From Pocillopora verrucosa (Eukaryota; Cnidaria; Anthozoa; Scleractinia; Pocilloporidae), in the NCBI RefSeq assembly GCF_036669915.1, contig NC_089313.1, positions 14,587,940 through 14,651,939 on the forward strand: a DNA stretch of 64,000 nucleotides, given 5' to 3'. The stretch's first letter is position 1. The number at the start of each line of letters is the position of its first letter. The position numbers were made by a program, and so were the translations under genes. Of the stretch, positions 14,101 to 27,000 are shown piece after piece. A model generated the notes under the pieces. The model saw nothing but the letters and a program-made list of their open reading frames with translations, was not told where the DNA came from and made no database searches.

Positions 14101-17100
14101 AAGCCTTCTTTCATGTTGGATACATTTTCCGATATCTTGCGGTAAGTTTCTGTTTAGTTACTCCATGGCATAAAGAAATACTAAGGTAAATAACATTTTC
14201 ACCTTTTCCACACAGGAAAGACGAGATTGCTAAAGTGAACAGAATTGAGCAAAGGATTCTAGATTCGAATCCCATTCTGGAAGCATTTGGAAATGCAAAG
14301 ACCGTACGCAACGAAAACAGTAGTCGATTTGGAAAATACATCCAACTTCAGTTTGATAGGTGAGAATTAGCTCAAAGATTAAATAAAAAGTCCATTTGTT
14401 GATAATATTGATTTCATAAAATAACTAAGTATTGATTCTACTGTTCTTTTATCTGAGCAATAATTTTACCGGACTGAAAGATTAAAGAGCAGGTTTTTTC
14501 CCTCTTGTTCGTTCTTGGATTATCCTGAATTTTACACAGAGACTTCACAGAGAATTTTCGATGGGGTCACAATACATTGTTTTTGGATCTTTGTAGTTTG
14601 CCGTGCCTTGGTAAAGGTTTACAAAACAACAATTAACTAGATGTACAGAACACATTTTTCTGTTGGGTATTCTGAGTAGGGTCAGGAGGAACAAAGGGGA
14701 AACGGTATACTAGAGTGTAAATGTTAATAGAGATGAGGACCCCAGAGTCAAAGTAGGAGCTCAGTACTACGGCACTTTGGCTCTCGCTCATTGTCAAACC
14801 GCAAATATTATCTCAAGAAGCAGTAATTGTAATTAGGGAACGAACAAGGATGTAAACAGACGTAACTCCATTAAGTCTACTCTGAATTGGTGCTAATACA
14901 TTGTTGATTTTTCATAGGAACCAGAAGATCGTCGGAGCAACTATCAACACTTATCTTCTGGAAAAGACGAGAGTTGTACATCAGGCTAAAGGGGAACGAA
15001 AGTTTCACATTTTTGACCAGGTGAAAACGTAAACCGTCAAGATGCAAACTGAAAAGAGTCCAGAAATATCTGTTTTCTATCTCCCTTATTATGTTAATAA
15101 GAACCCTTAAATCCTAATTTCAAGCCTTTTCTCTTGCAAATTAGATGACTTCGGCAGAATGCCACCTCCAAGATTCTTCTTTGAGAAATGACGAATCAGC
15201 TTCTGCTGGTAAGAATATGTTCCCATAATGCACTGACGTCTCTTAACGCTGGCAACACACGTGAATAACACACCAGGAAAGAACTCTCTCCGTGTTACGC
15301 GCGCGCGAGTTCCCCGAGGATTCCGGTTTGATTGAGCACCCCTCGCACAGAGTAGTTGATACTCGGTGATGATGATGACTATTTTTTATTTAATTGAAAA
15401 AAAACTGCCAGCAAGTTTTACTTTGGTCATTTTTAAAAACCTGGAGTGAAAACACAGACTGACATATTGAGAGTTATCACTTCTATTTCTGTAAATTTTG
15501 AAGGTCACTTTTATAGACTCAGGCTTGCTTGCGCAAATGCAGGCAAATGTGACGAGTTCCAGGGAACCCTGAACCTGAAGATTAGTTACAAATTTAAAAA
15601 GAGAATCTACGAATGTCACCTTCTGAACTAATCTTGGAGCCTTGTTCTAGGACTCTCTAACAAAGCTCGAGTGTTTCGAGCCGCGATAAAGTTGCGTGTT
15701 TGGAGTGAATTTTAAAAAATCAATTCTTTAAAATGTTTTTAAGAGCCGGAGAGGATATGATTTCATTAGATATGATTTTCTCTGCAGCTCTCGAAGCAAC
15801 AAAGCAAGCGTTGGAGAATGTTGGAATTGACCATCAACTTCAATGCGAAATTTTTAAGGTAGGAACGGTGTATTTAGAAATTTCGATTGATGTCGGTTAT
15901 TCCGATGAGAAATTGAAATGAAAGCCCAGTGAAAACCTTGTTCTAAACATGATCCTTCTGATGTTAATGTAGAATAGGGCATTATATTAACATGACACTG
16001 ATGCGTCATGTACCTGACGTGTTGCTTCTGTAGTGGCAAAAAAACGATGAACAATTAGACGCCGCCTCCGAGGTTCACACGAGCAAAACCTGCGACATAA
16101 GATCTGTTAATTCAAGGCTCTCGGATATCTCCAAAAGCGGGAATGATCCGTAAAAATAACCAAGCTTCAACCACTTAATTTCATTTTACGTTCTTGTTTT
16201 ATTTTATCGACTATTTTTTCCACTCTAATATGATTTATCTCGATGTACTACTGAAAATTTATTCCTCGTTTTAGATCCTGAGTGGAATTCTCAAACTTTG
16301 TGATGTTCACTTTGTGGATGGGAATACGACGACAACGAGCGAAATTTGTTACGTTCAAGATGATCAAGGTTAGTGTGTACCGGATAAGTTTCTGAATTAT
16401 TGTAAAATGAAATCCATCGGCCCAAAAAAAAAATAGGTCCCAAGGAACTCGTTCTATGGCGCAGAATTCATGAAGTGCGCCTCTTCAATTTCATTATGAT
16501 AACTGAAGTACTGGTGTAATAATCAATGAGATTTTTCAGGCTTACTTTCATTACTGGGAAGATCACTCTCATATTCAAAGGGCAAATTGATGAAAAGAAT
16601 GAAGTAGCTTCTATGGAGGTAAAAGGGACTGGGGCAAGGAATGGATGAACGGACAGACGAGCGGATAGACGGATGGATGGATAGATTAATGAATGAAACA
16701 TTTGAGTCTGTTGAACGCAAACCACATTTTTGAAGTTAAAAGGAAAACAAAATACAAATATTTGCCATAGGAACACCCTTAGCCATTCAGGAATTGTTAC
16801 TTTTTGTTCTGTCACATTGTGCTGTGTTCATTGCTCTTTAAACTGTCCGGTTCAGTTTCAGAAGTTTATGATTTACTGGGAACCGAAGCGCAGTCTCTAG
16901 AGCAATGCTTGTGCTCACGACGAATCACAACGGGTTCCACTGGCGAACAGTTCATGAAGCCTTGTTCAACATCAGAATGCGTGGAGAGAAGAGATTGTAT
17001 AGCCAAACTTATCTACTCCAGGTATGATTTCAGTCTGGAATTTGATTACAGAATAAATTGTGCACGATGCCTTAGAACTACTGACATAAGCTTCCCCCAC

Positions 17101-20100
17101 CCCCCCCCCCCCCCAGCTTACCTTGATGAGGTGACCTAAAAAGTTATTTTCCGCGTGTGTCTTACACAAGCGCCCATTTTTTATTTATTTACTTTCCTAG
17201 ATTGTTCGACTGGATAGTAAACTTCATAAACATTTCTATCAGAGCACCGCCCGATTCAAAACATTCTTTCATCGGTAAGAATAGATAGAAAATAATCATT
17301 ATTGTGCTTAAGTTTTATCCCATCTGAAAGTAAATGTTGATTAAGAAGTTTTGGAGGAAGTTCAAGTCAACCCTTAATTTTCCAGGATCTGGTTGGGAAT
17401 TCTCCTTTCTATTCGCTATACATTGCTTTGAAAATTAGCTCAGAGTATTCGGTGTTATCAGCCCCTAGCTGACATCTTAGTCTATTCTGATAACCTTTTG
17501 GCTGGATAATGGCTCTTGTAAAGAGAAATTACGGAATGATCGCGTCGAATTCTAGGAATTAAAAGGTTAACCTCGATCACATTTAAGCTGCGCACAGATT
17601 TTTCTAGACCATTGGTTCGTCGTGGATAAAAGCTACGCTTGGATAAATGTTACCTGACCTTGACTTTGTGTCAGAAATCACTTTTGTTTCATTCCAGGTC
17701 TTTTAGACATCTACGGATTTGAAAACTTCCACTTGAACAGCTTGGAGCAGTTATGTATCAACTATGCTAACGAAAAGCTTCAACAACATTTCGTGTACCA
17801 CTTTATGAAAAGACAACAGGTATGTCGTTATCGGCTTCTTTCTAAACAGTTCTGACATTTTGATCAGTTCTTCAAACTCATAAAACTTTGTATAATGGTA
17901 CCCTATGAAATAATCACTGAAAAACTGACCAATCAGTATACACAAATCGGACCGATCACGCTTGACAGACAACACCTGCTCACCCGAGCCTGAGGATAAC
18001 GTCAGTCTAGATTGACAAAACTTCTATTACTACTTCCGCCAACAGTCGTTCTCAGGACTACATGATCAAAAAGGTACCTTAGGTCGCCAGCAGTAGCGGA
18101 GCCGGGCAAGAATTCGAGCACACTGACCAATTTGACGCTTCTCCACTTGCATTCTAGGAAGAATATCAGAAGGAAGGTATTGACTGGACCTTTCAAGAGT
18201 TCGTGGACAATCGTCCGTGTTTAGATCTCATTGAAGGAAGGACAAGTGTCTTTTCGTTAATGAACGAGGTAACAGAATGTTTTGTGCAAGATGAATTCTT
18301 CATGCGCCTTTTTCTCAGATGGATGGGAACGTGTTCCTTATTTTAGTGAGTCAAGCACTAATTAAAGCTTATTATTTTTCGAACGTGAAAGCGCCAGAGG
18401 TATTTTAACCCTCAAGATTTACAAGCATTTAATTATTCCTACAATATCACCTATGAATCAAACATGGAAGTCATACTAATAGAGGAGAAGCTTTTGATTA
18501 TTGAAAAAATTCTCCTAAATGTATAGAGAACGGTATGGAGAATATGCATACTGATGTTAGGTTGCAAAGGGTTAAGAATCACTCTATACCTTCTGATAAA
18601 TGCCCTTTTCTCCTTGTTCCAGGAGTGCCGTTTGAAAAGAGAGCTGGACACTAACTCGTTCAGTACCCGCCTGAAGACAGCACTGGCTCAAAACACTCAC
18701 TTTACCTGTCCGCGGTTTAAAAGTGAAAATCACGAGTTCAGTATTCATCACTTTGCCGAGAGTGTCTCTTACCAAGTAGAAGGACTCGTCAAGAAAAACA
18801 AGGTCAGATTTTTCGTCATATTCTACTAACCACTGACAGCAAACTATAATTTGGCGGGCAAATAAAGTAAGTAAAGCTCAAGCTTACGTTGCTGGTAGTT
18901 TTGGGGGTTAGTAGACTAAGATGAAGGCGGTGACTCAGCAACAATGAGATCTCCAACCCTCCGGGGGCTTTGACGCTCATAACTTCGACGCCTCATATTG
19001 TAGCTTTTGATTGGAACCCTCAAGGGAGAAAAGGCCGTAGCTGATCTTAAACAATCTTGTGTCAAGGCCTAAGGAAGGATCTAGACAAGATATGCTTTTG
19101 TCCTAGAAAGTTGGAGAGAGTCATTCTAGCACGTTACTCATGTTTTCATGACCCATCACTGATACTGTAACTTGTATCGCAACAACTGCGAGGGGAGAGG
19201 ACAGGGTTTTTATTGCAACGTGTTCCACACTGTCTCCCTATATGTAACCCACTCCTCATTCTTTTCATTTGGTTATCGCAGGATTTTGTTCCACCCGAAG
19301 TAATCGAACTGTTACAAAGCAGCACCAATTCATTGATCCAAGAGCTGTTTCAAGCGAGAGATCTTATTCCGGACAGAGCTGGTGAACAAGAGGTAATAAG
19401 TCAAATTAGCTGTAATGCGAGGTTTGCTTCAAGTGAGCGTCACTTCACTTTTCACAATTTTGTCACCTTTTGCTTTGCATTTGTTCTAGAATGTACAGTT
19501 TCCATTCAAGGAAAGCAGTAAACATCGACAGTCCACAATCACTGTTGTTCATAAATTCAAGGTATTTGAGCAAGTCTTGTTCTTACAAAAAGGGTATTGA
19601 TGCGTTTTCGTGGAGAGCAATCATAGTTGTGGGAGTTTCCGGTATAGTCGCGAGAGGAATGGAGAAGAGAAAAAAGAGCGAAAACGTGCTACCTCAACCT
19701 CGTTTCCACCCTCTCCCTTCAGCACACGGGAAAAAGATGCTGTGATTAGAAGACTGTGGTCATTTCCCCAGGCTCAAACTGGCTATGCCCCTGTTACATT
19801 CATAATTCTTAGAGACATTTCCAGTTCCGATGGTGTTCTCGAAATGGAGGTTCCACAGGAAGTGAATCTGGTAACAGTTCTTTTGTAAATGTGATCATTC
19901 AATTATTTCATAAATGTTTACGCTGTTCCTGGCTTATTTCAGGATTCACTCAACAGACTGATGTCTACACTGCGTTCTACAAATGTTCACTACATTCGCT
20001 GTATCAAGCCAAACTCCAATTGCCAGCCCGGAGTATTCGATAGAAACCAGGTATGTTAATGACCCGGCTGTAGACAGAACGAGTTATACTAACGTCTTAT

Positions 20101-23100
20101 GCATTTTGAGGCATGCCAGGTTGTTCTGTTCTTGTAAGTTATTACTCTATCTTGACACATATACCCCAGACTAAAATTTCCTCCTTCCCTCCCTCTCCTT
20201 CTACGTCGATAAACTTCACTGTCCGTCCTTTTAAGTGTAATATATAAGCAAAATGTTTTCCCATACCCAGGTAATGGCTCAGTTGAATGCATGTGGTTTG
20301 GTCGAGACAATTCGAATCAGTGCTGCTGGTTATCCAATCAGGTAAGCCCAGAAAACTGTATTAATCCCACCGCACATCAATAACGATATCTACTCACTTC
20401 GCTAAAATGAGCCAAATCATTGGACCAATGCATGTCCCACATCGCGATGTAACGTAACGGAATGTATCACGTAACGTAATGCATCAGGAAGTATCTTCTT
20501 ATGATGTGGTGGTGGTATTCTGGCGTTTGCATTTTAAAGGGTTGGTAGTACTGTGGGCGTAGTGTAGGATCCATACATAGCTTCTTAAGTGGAGTCGGTG
20601 GATCTGCACCACACACTACAAGATTACACACAGTGATATATGTTTAAAAAAGGCTAATGCGATAATTGTTTTCGCAGACTATCCCATCATGAATTTCTGA
20701 AACGCTACAATGTCGCCTTGAAGCATATGGACCCTGTTATGAACAGTCACGTCACTTTTCCTCAAGTCAAGTCGCCGAGGACAGTAGAATCGGCGTCTCC
20801 TCGCGTTCCCGCCTTGGAAAGACTCAAGCGTCGATCACGTCGGAGACACCGAAGTAGCTACGACCACACGAGACACATCTGTCGGTCGATCTTGGAGATT
20901 ATCAAGGTTGATACTGATGAAGTTAAAGAAAATGACCTTGAGAGTGGCAGTCATGGTGTGAAAATTGGAAGGACGAGGGTTTTTCTAAGGGAAGAAACGG
21001 TGAGTCATGAAAGGGCTGTGGAAAAGTTTTCTTTTAACAGATGTAGGACCTGGGCTCTACACCCGCGTCATATTAGAGTTTAAGCATGATAATTTGAACA
21101 TGAGGGGGGTGGGGAGGGGAGGGGGGACATGCATCCTAGTGAGGACCGCTCTTAGCCACGCCCTTTTAAGACTGTGTCCTACTTACCTATGATTCTAGCC
21201 CCCATGATAACCTAGCCGGTACTAATAAGAGCTTATAATCAAAACACCAACAGAAATGCAACTTGTTTTCTAACCAGTCTAGTTTGCTTTGTCATTTTTA
21301 GATGGAGAGGTTGGAGCAAGTACGAAACAGATGTCTCACCAAATCAGTGTTGATAATCCAGAAGTGTTGGAGGCGTCACAAAAGGAGACTCGAACGGAGA
21401 AGGGTGTCTGCGGCTGTTTTAATCCAATCAGGTGAAATACCTATCTTGGTTTTTCGTTAAGGAAGCTATATCGGAAGGTTGAAAAAAACTAATTGCCTGT
21501 GCGCTGCGAGTAAGTCTCTATTTTAGTCGAACCAATGGCCCTCCGCACATTAGCCCTATAGTATAACCCCTTTGTTACAGAGCAAACTGTTTCGAATACG
21601 TTTATTAGAAACAAATGGGTGACCGTAGAAGCGATAAATTAAGACCCTGTTGGCACTTTGCAAAGATTTGTTTAAACTAATAACAGAGCCCGCAGCGGTC
21701 GCAGCGCGCGCAGCGTAGCCCCATAATTACAGGAAGTAGTAGTAATATGTTATATCGCTTTAAAATCAAACACCGTGGTCTATTTCTCAGAAAGGGAACT
21801 ACTAAAGAAAACCCGTGTTACTTTCCTTTCGTGTTTAGCCTGGAAAGGATGGAGAGCCAAGATAAATTTCCGGAGAATTCAGGAATCAACCAAAGTCATA
21901 CAACGCTATGCGAGACGCTATTTCGAGGCGAAACGACTCAAAAAAGAGTGCCGAAGTGTTCTAAACTCAACCGGTGACATGTCCACAAAAGAGGCCTTGG
22001 CTCTGAAGGAAAGCATTTGTGTTTCACCATTATCCCCATCTTTTTCACTCCTTGAAACTACTGGCCGTCATTTTGGTTTGACTTCAAGTTTAGCCTCACG
22101 CGCAATGCCGTCTTGGTTCGACGAGTTTACACCACAAAACCGTGGGTTGTCGCCTTGTAAAAGTCAAATGATGATGAGTTCGAGCAGAAGTCATGTAAGC
22201 CCTCTTGGTCTGTTAATGGGCTTCGGACGGGGGAACCTTCACACAAGAATACAGACTAGAAAGCACTGTGCCACGCAGTCCGTCAATAAATCGTCCACTA
22301 TTATATCGCGGCGAGACATTGAAAAGGTACACAGCTTAATGTAACATATTTCAGTATCGCTGGCTGTTTTGTTCAGGCACACCGTTTGGGTTCTAACGCG
22401 TGGATATGAAATTTTCATGTGGAATAAGATTGAAACCCGAGAAAGAATGTGCGTAGATTTAACTGTTACAAGTGCCCGAGTACACGCATACATGCGTCTA
22501 GTGCTAGGATCAAATGGTATGGAATGCACGGAGAAAGAAAACTTTGCTTGCTTTTTCTAATAATGACGCATACTCTTACTCAAATTTCAAAAATGGCTCC
22601 TGCGAATTTTGTTGGCGCAGGCAAACCTCTTTGCAATCCTTTCATGGTTTACTGTGTCCTTCAACATGTTATTTCGCCAGGTGCGATCACAAGACTGAAT
22701 TTGTATCTAAGCTTCCATCTAGATTCCAGTTACCTTGTATCAAACTTCTATTCCAGGTACCAGTAGCATTTCATTGCAAAGGAACCCCTCTGGCTTACGC
22801 CAACACGAGACCACATCCGGGAAACACAACCAACACGGTAAGCGATACTACCATAATCTCGGATGGGACATTACTCTAATAGTATCATATTACGAGAATT
22901 ATAGGTTCCCTTAGCAAGTGTAATACTAACATGATCATGAGGTGGCTGCAATTTGCTCTGACACTGCTTTGAAAAATGTAGGCCCTCTTAACCCTTTACA
23001 GCCTAACATCAGTATGCATATTCTCCATACTGTTCTTAATACATTTCTTAAGGTGCTGACAAGGAGAATTTGATTACTGATCAAAAGCTACTTTTAGTTG

Positions 23101-23567
23101 GTAATCATCTCCTTCATTCTCGTGACCTTAATCTATGATTTAGGAGTGATATTATAGGGAGAAATTGGATGTTGGTCACTTTAAGGGTTTAAAGGGTTAA
23201 AGTGGGCGTCGACGAAGCACATTGCTTTTAGCGCTTAACTCCGCATTGAAAAGTCCACTTTCCAATTGGGTTTACGAGCAAGACATGTTAATCTCTTAAG
23301 TGCCTGTCTCCTACCAGGGATGTAATTCGGTACCACCCAACTGCCACAGAAATCTAACGACATGCTAAGGGGGGTACCTGGTCTGGGAGGGGCTAACATT
23401 ACATCTTGAAGGAGGACGTGAACTTACAACATTCTCTAAGATATTCCACAGTCACTCGTTTGTCATCATATAACAATATTATTCGTCAAGTATAGGTTGT
23501 GGCTTCACTGTCTCCTCCAAATATTTCCTTTCAGGGATTAGCAAGCATCAGCGAAATGGATTGTTAA
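11159..23567 (+). CDS. MYO19: Unconventional myosin XIX
   Basis: 25 exons: 11159-11164, 11546-11699, 13042-13095, 13369-13469, 13853-13966, 14043-14095, 14216-14359, 14918-15020, 15145-15208, 15788-15858, 16275-16368, 16862-17021, 17201-17274, 17698-17819, 18158-18268, 18623-18802, 19282-19392, 19490-19561, 19943-20050, 20271-20341, 20678-20999, 21302-21431, 21839-22326, 22757-22837, 23535-23567. Total 1006 aa (human about 970), phases continuous. P-loop GESGAGKT at residues 137-144, switch [11 protein letters not shown] at 193-202, switch II DIYGFE at 401-406, and three IQ motifs at about 778-835. Motor signatures [36 protein letters not shown] and [11 protein letters not shown] fit class XIX. 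The tail segment [19 protein letters not shown] matches the outer-mitochondrial-membrane-binding region. It is an actin motor for mitochondrial positioning and inheritance. The first exon encodes only Met-Lys, and a tiny upstream ORF overlaps the start. Confidence 0.93.
17340..17572. mobile_element. Degenerate piggyBac-like MITE, family B
   Basis: Eroded copy in a MYO19 intron: TTTGGCTGGATAATGG, AAAGAGAAATTACGGAATGATC and the end GGAATTAAAAGGTTAACC resemble the right half of family B. The left half is barely recognisable. Confidence 0.4.
18404..18577 (-). mobile_element. piggyBac-like MITE, family A, reverse (shortened)
   Basis: TTAACCCTCAAGAT, CAATATCACCTATGAATCAAACATG, AATGTATAGAGAACGGTATGG and GATGTTAGGTTGCAAAGGGTTAA match the reverse consensus with an internal deletion. 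It lies in the MYO19 intron just before the exon at 18623. Confidence 0.75.
22988..23200 (+). mobile_element. piggyBac-like MITE, family A, full length
   Basis: One of the best copies: TTAACCCTTTACAGCCTAAC at the left, TTTAAAGGGTTAA at the right, 213 bp, both ends with TTAA. It lies in the last MYO19 intron. Confidence 0.85.
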
Positions 23568-24059
23568 CAAAAGTGAACGACCTCACCCTGCACTTTGCAC
23601 CGGCTCTTTCGGCACGGGAGTGATGGACAAGTAACTTCGCAGACATTTTCTCGCGCTTATTACATCGCAACCAGGTCATTCTATTTATCCGCAAGGCAAT
23701 GCGAGTTGGTTAATGCACTGGGAACGAGAAATCCTCGACTAAATGAAAATATGACTGTGTTGATTTCGATTTAAGTTACTTCTTAAAGCGTTATGTTGAT
23801 CCAAAGATGTAGACAAGAAATTATGTCTACAAGAGAATTTTCGCTCACTATTCGCGAAGCCTAACTCAACGGAGCAAAAAAATATCGCCGCGTGAAAAAG
23901 GAGAGGTATTGTTTGAATGGTAAATCATACAGTAGAAAAAAAATTTTAAAAAAAAATTGTTTAATTACACTGTTACGTTAGAGTAATACGTGGTAATCTA
24001 CAAGTTTGGTGTAAAATATTTTTTAATTAGGGATTAAATTCATATTCGATGTCGAGATT
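23568..24059. other. Convergent 3' region of MYO19 and PES1
   Basis: The 492 bp between two stop codons should hold both 3' UTRs. An A/T-rich stretch at about 23935-24040 may hold the cleavage sites. No canonical AATAAA was found for either gene here. Confidence 0.5.
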
Positions 24060-27000
24060 TCATTTTGTCTTCTGTTTCTTCTGGGACTGTGCCTCGTCGT
24101 AAGCCTTTCGCTTAGCCTCAAGTTTTCGTACCTAAAACGAAATACAACTTATTAAAAACTTCAGCTTTTAGCAATAAAAGTTGATCTTAGAGGTATTCGT
24201 ATTATTCGGCATCCTTGGCCAAAAACCAGGATCTGGAAAGTAAAGTCTTTCTCGCTCAACTTTCAAAGAAACTAGAAGAGAATTTATTTTAATACTTTAC
24301 CTCGGATCTCTTTTTCTTCTTGGAATGCATAATTTGGTCGTACAATCGTCTGTCTTTCTTCTTCATCGCCATGATGGCCAGGTTCTTTTCTTCTTTGCTG
24401 AGTCCTTCGCCAGACGTTCCTGAACGAGAAGAAAAATGTCGAAATAACTAGGTTAATTTATAGTTTCCCTTCCAATACCAAAATTAAAACTTCTACACCC
24501 GGATTTCAACATCTCTGGACTAGAGTACATTTCAATTGAGTATAGAAGAAACCTAAACCAAAGCAATTACAAGTAGCCAATAAGAATATTAAACGAACAA
24601 AAATGATGCAAACTGCCTGAAGCGCAGTTCACCGTACGAGATCAAGTCCTGATTAGTTTAATTTTTGTATCTGATTGGTTAAGGGAGAGTGCGACTTTTA
24701 TGGACCAATCAAACAGCGAAGTAAAGTAAATCCAATGCAATCCGTAGTTATTCTAGGTTTTCGATTGAAAATCTCTGTCCTAGCGATAGCGCGTTACTTC
24801 AAAGAATGAGATTTATTCATATTCAAAAGATAGATGAGATATTACACGCCCTCTGATTGGCCAAAAAACTACCCAAACCTATCCCTAGCTCCTTCATAAA
24901 AGCGATGGACCACACCCGCGACATATTAATAGAACACTAAACAAATTTGTAGATCACTTGTCTTTGACTCTTGATATAATAATTTCTCTCACGTTCTCCC
25001 CACAACCCGCGTGGGTTATTGTGCCAGTGTTAGTAAATGGACAGAAAATGCGGTCTATTGTATAATCAAGCTACTATTGACCAAATAGAAGATCCAGCAA
25101 ATAAACCAAAGAGAACCTGCGGAGCTTAAAGGTTGAATATCTCAAATGTATTTTGGACAACAGCACCATTTAATCCCTACAACTTCCTCACCCTCTTCAT
25201 TCTCCTGTCCAGCCTCACTTTCACGCGCTTCTGTCTGCCTCTGTTCTTCCAGCATGGCTTGTCTCTCAGGGGGTACATAATCACCCTCTTGTTCTTCCAC
25301 AAACGGGGATAAGTGGGGCGGAAGCTCAACCCCTGGGAAATAATCCTCCACAGGGAGAAGTTTACGGCAATTCACACAGTCGAATACCCATTGAGGTTGG
25401 ACGTAATACCTGGAGGATACGAAAGAGTTTCTTTACAAAGCACCAACCCCTTTCAAACCCAAGATCTCAATACCATACATTTTGTAAAACTAAAGCTCTG
25501 ATGATTTGGTGTCATACCAGACAATATTCACCAGCTGATGTACTACATTCTTCTCATTACCTCTTTTGCTTAACTAGAGTTGATATTGCAAGGAGAAATT
25601 ACCTATTGATCACTCCTGGGGGGGGGGAGGGGTGGGAAAGAGCACAGAAAGTAGGCTCCTATCATTCTTTCTACGTCACGAAACGCTCCTCTCAAAAGAA
25701 GCGTCGGGGGAATGTTGCGTGGAATTCTGAAAAATGGCTGCAAAGGAGACTAAAAAGAAAGTCGATATGGCGAGAACGCTTGTTATAAATCTGACAAATT
25801 TGGCTGCTCAACTGGAGCGAGGAGTATCTTCTTTTTTCACTATGCTGTAACAGCTACTTGCGTTACTTGAATTGCATGTATTTCGCCCTCGTACAGGCTC
25901 TCTAGTCGAAGAGGAAAGAGCGAGGAAGGGTATGGGGTGGGGAGGAGGGCGGAGGTAGGGGGATGGGAGCTTCCGTTAGAGCCCAGTTCTTCCTCAGCCC
26001 TTCCTGCTGGAACCTGTTTACAGGCTTGATTTATTAACGTTTCCAGTGGCTCTCGAGGCCAAAATCGTTTACGGGACCAAGTTTTAAAGTATTCCTTACG
26101 TTCAAAAACTAGTTGGATGTAACAGGATTGCAGCTCCAAATTTTTCAGTCAGCAAGAATCTCCCAATCTGATACAAACCTGGATAAATATGTGTGTCCAT
26201 AAACTGGTCTGTCTACAATCTGATGGGTAATTGAATCACAGTTCTCCTCAAACGTGGCTCCTATGGCTTCTGAACTCTGCCACGAGACTTCCCCTCCAAA
26301 ACATCTGTCATCGAAAAATTAAAGTTTACAAGGAAACCAGGTGGACAATCAAACATGGTTTGATGCTACTCTAGTTTAAAGATTTAATGAATGTAACCTA
26401 GAATTTACATTTTTTTTTTTACAATTTTTCATTGACCCAGGCACGTTGAGAAAACATTTGGCAAGTTGAGAAAAGTTACTGTGTCACATATCTAAAAATA
26501 AATTACTTATGCACTTATGAAATCAAATCTTTTTGATATACATTATTTTTTAAGTAACAAAAGTAACACCCCCTGATGCATATTCTCTTCTTGAATGTGA
26601 GTGCTCACAATTTAACTTGCAGGATAGGACCTGTGTGTATGGGATGTACAAATACCATCATTGTGCACATACAAAGTTTCCTTCACTGATTTCCCAAAAT
26701 TGTGATGATACAAGAAAAGAGAGACTTCAACAGTTGTTACTTTAAGTGCAAATCCTTTCCCAAGAACACAAACAATGACCCAACCAAGCACTACCCACAA
26801 ACTGCTTAATCAAGAATTTATGGTAGTTTGTTACTAAACCTCTAAAATACAGCACATTTTGTGACCAAAATAAGGAGTAAAGGACACAAATAATGACCCA
26901 ACCAAGCACTGCCAACAAAATGCTTAATCAAGAATTTCTGATAGTTTGTTAATAAACCTCTCAAATACAGCACATTTTGTAGGCAAAATAAGGGGTAAAG

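Noticed and set aside
16620..16690. GGATGGAT/GGAC-rich tract
   Set aside because: A small, diverged simple repeat in a MYO19 intron; the 115-codon reverse frame across it is incidental.
21660..21740. GC-rich GCAGCG-repeated segment in a MYO19 intron
   Set aside because: Short and without a clear repeat border; probably a fragment of a dispersed repeat, too little to classify.
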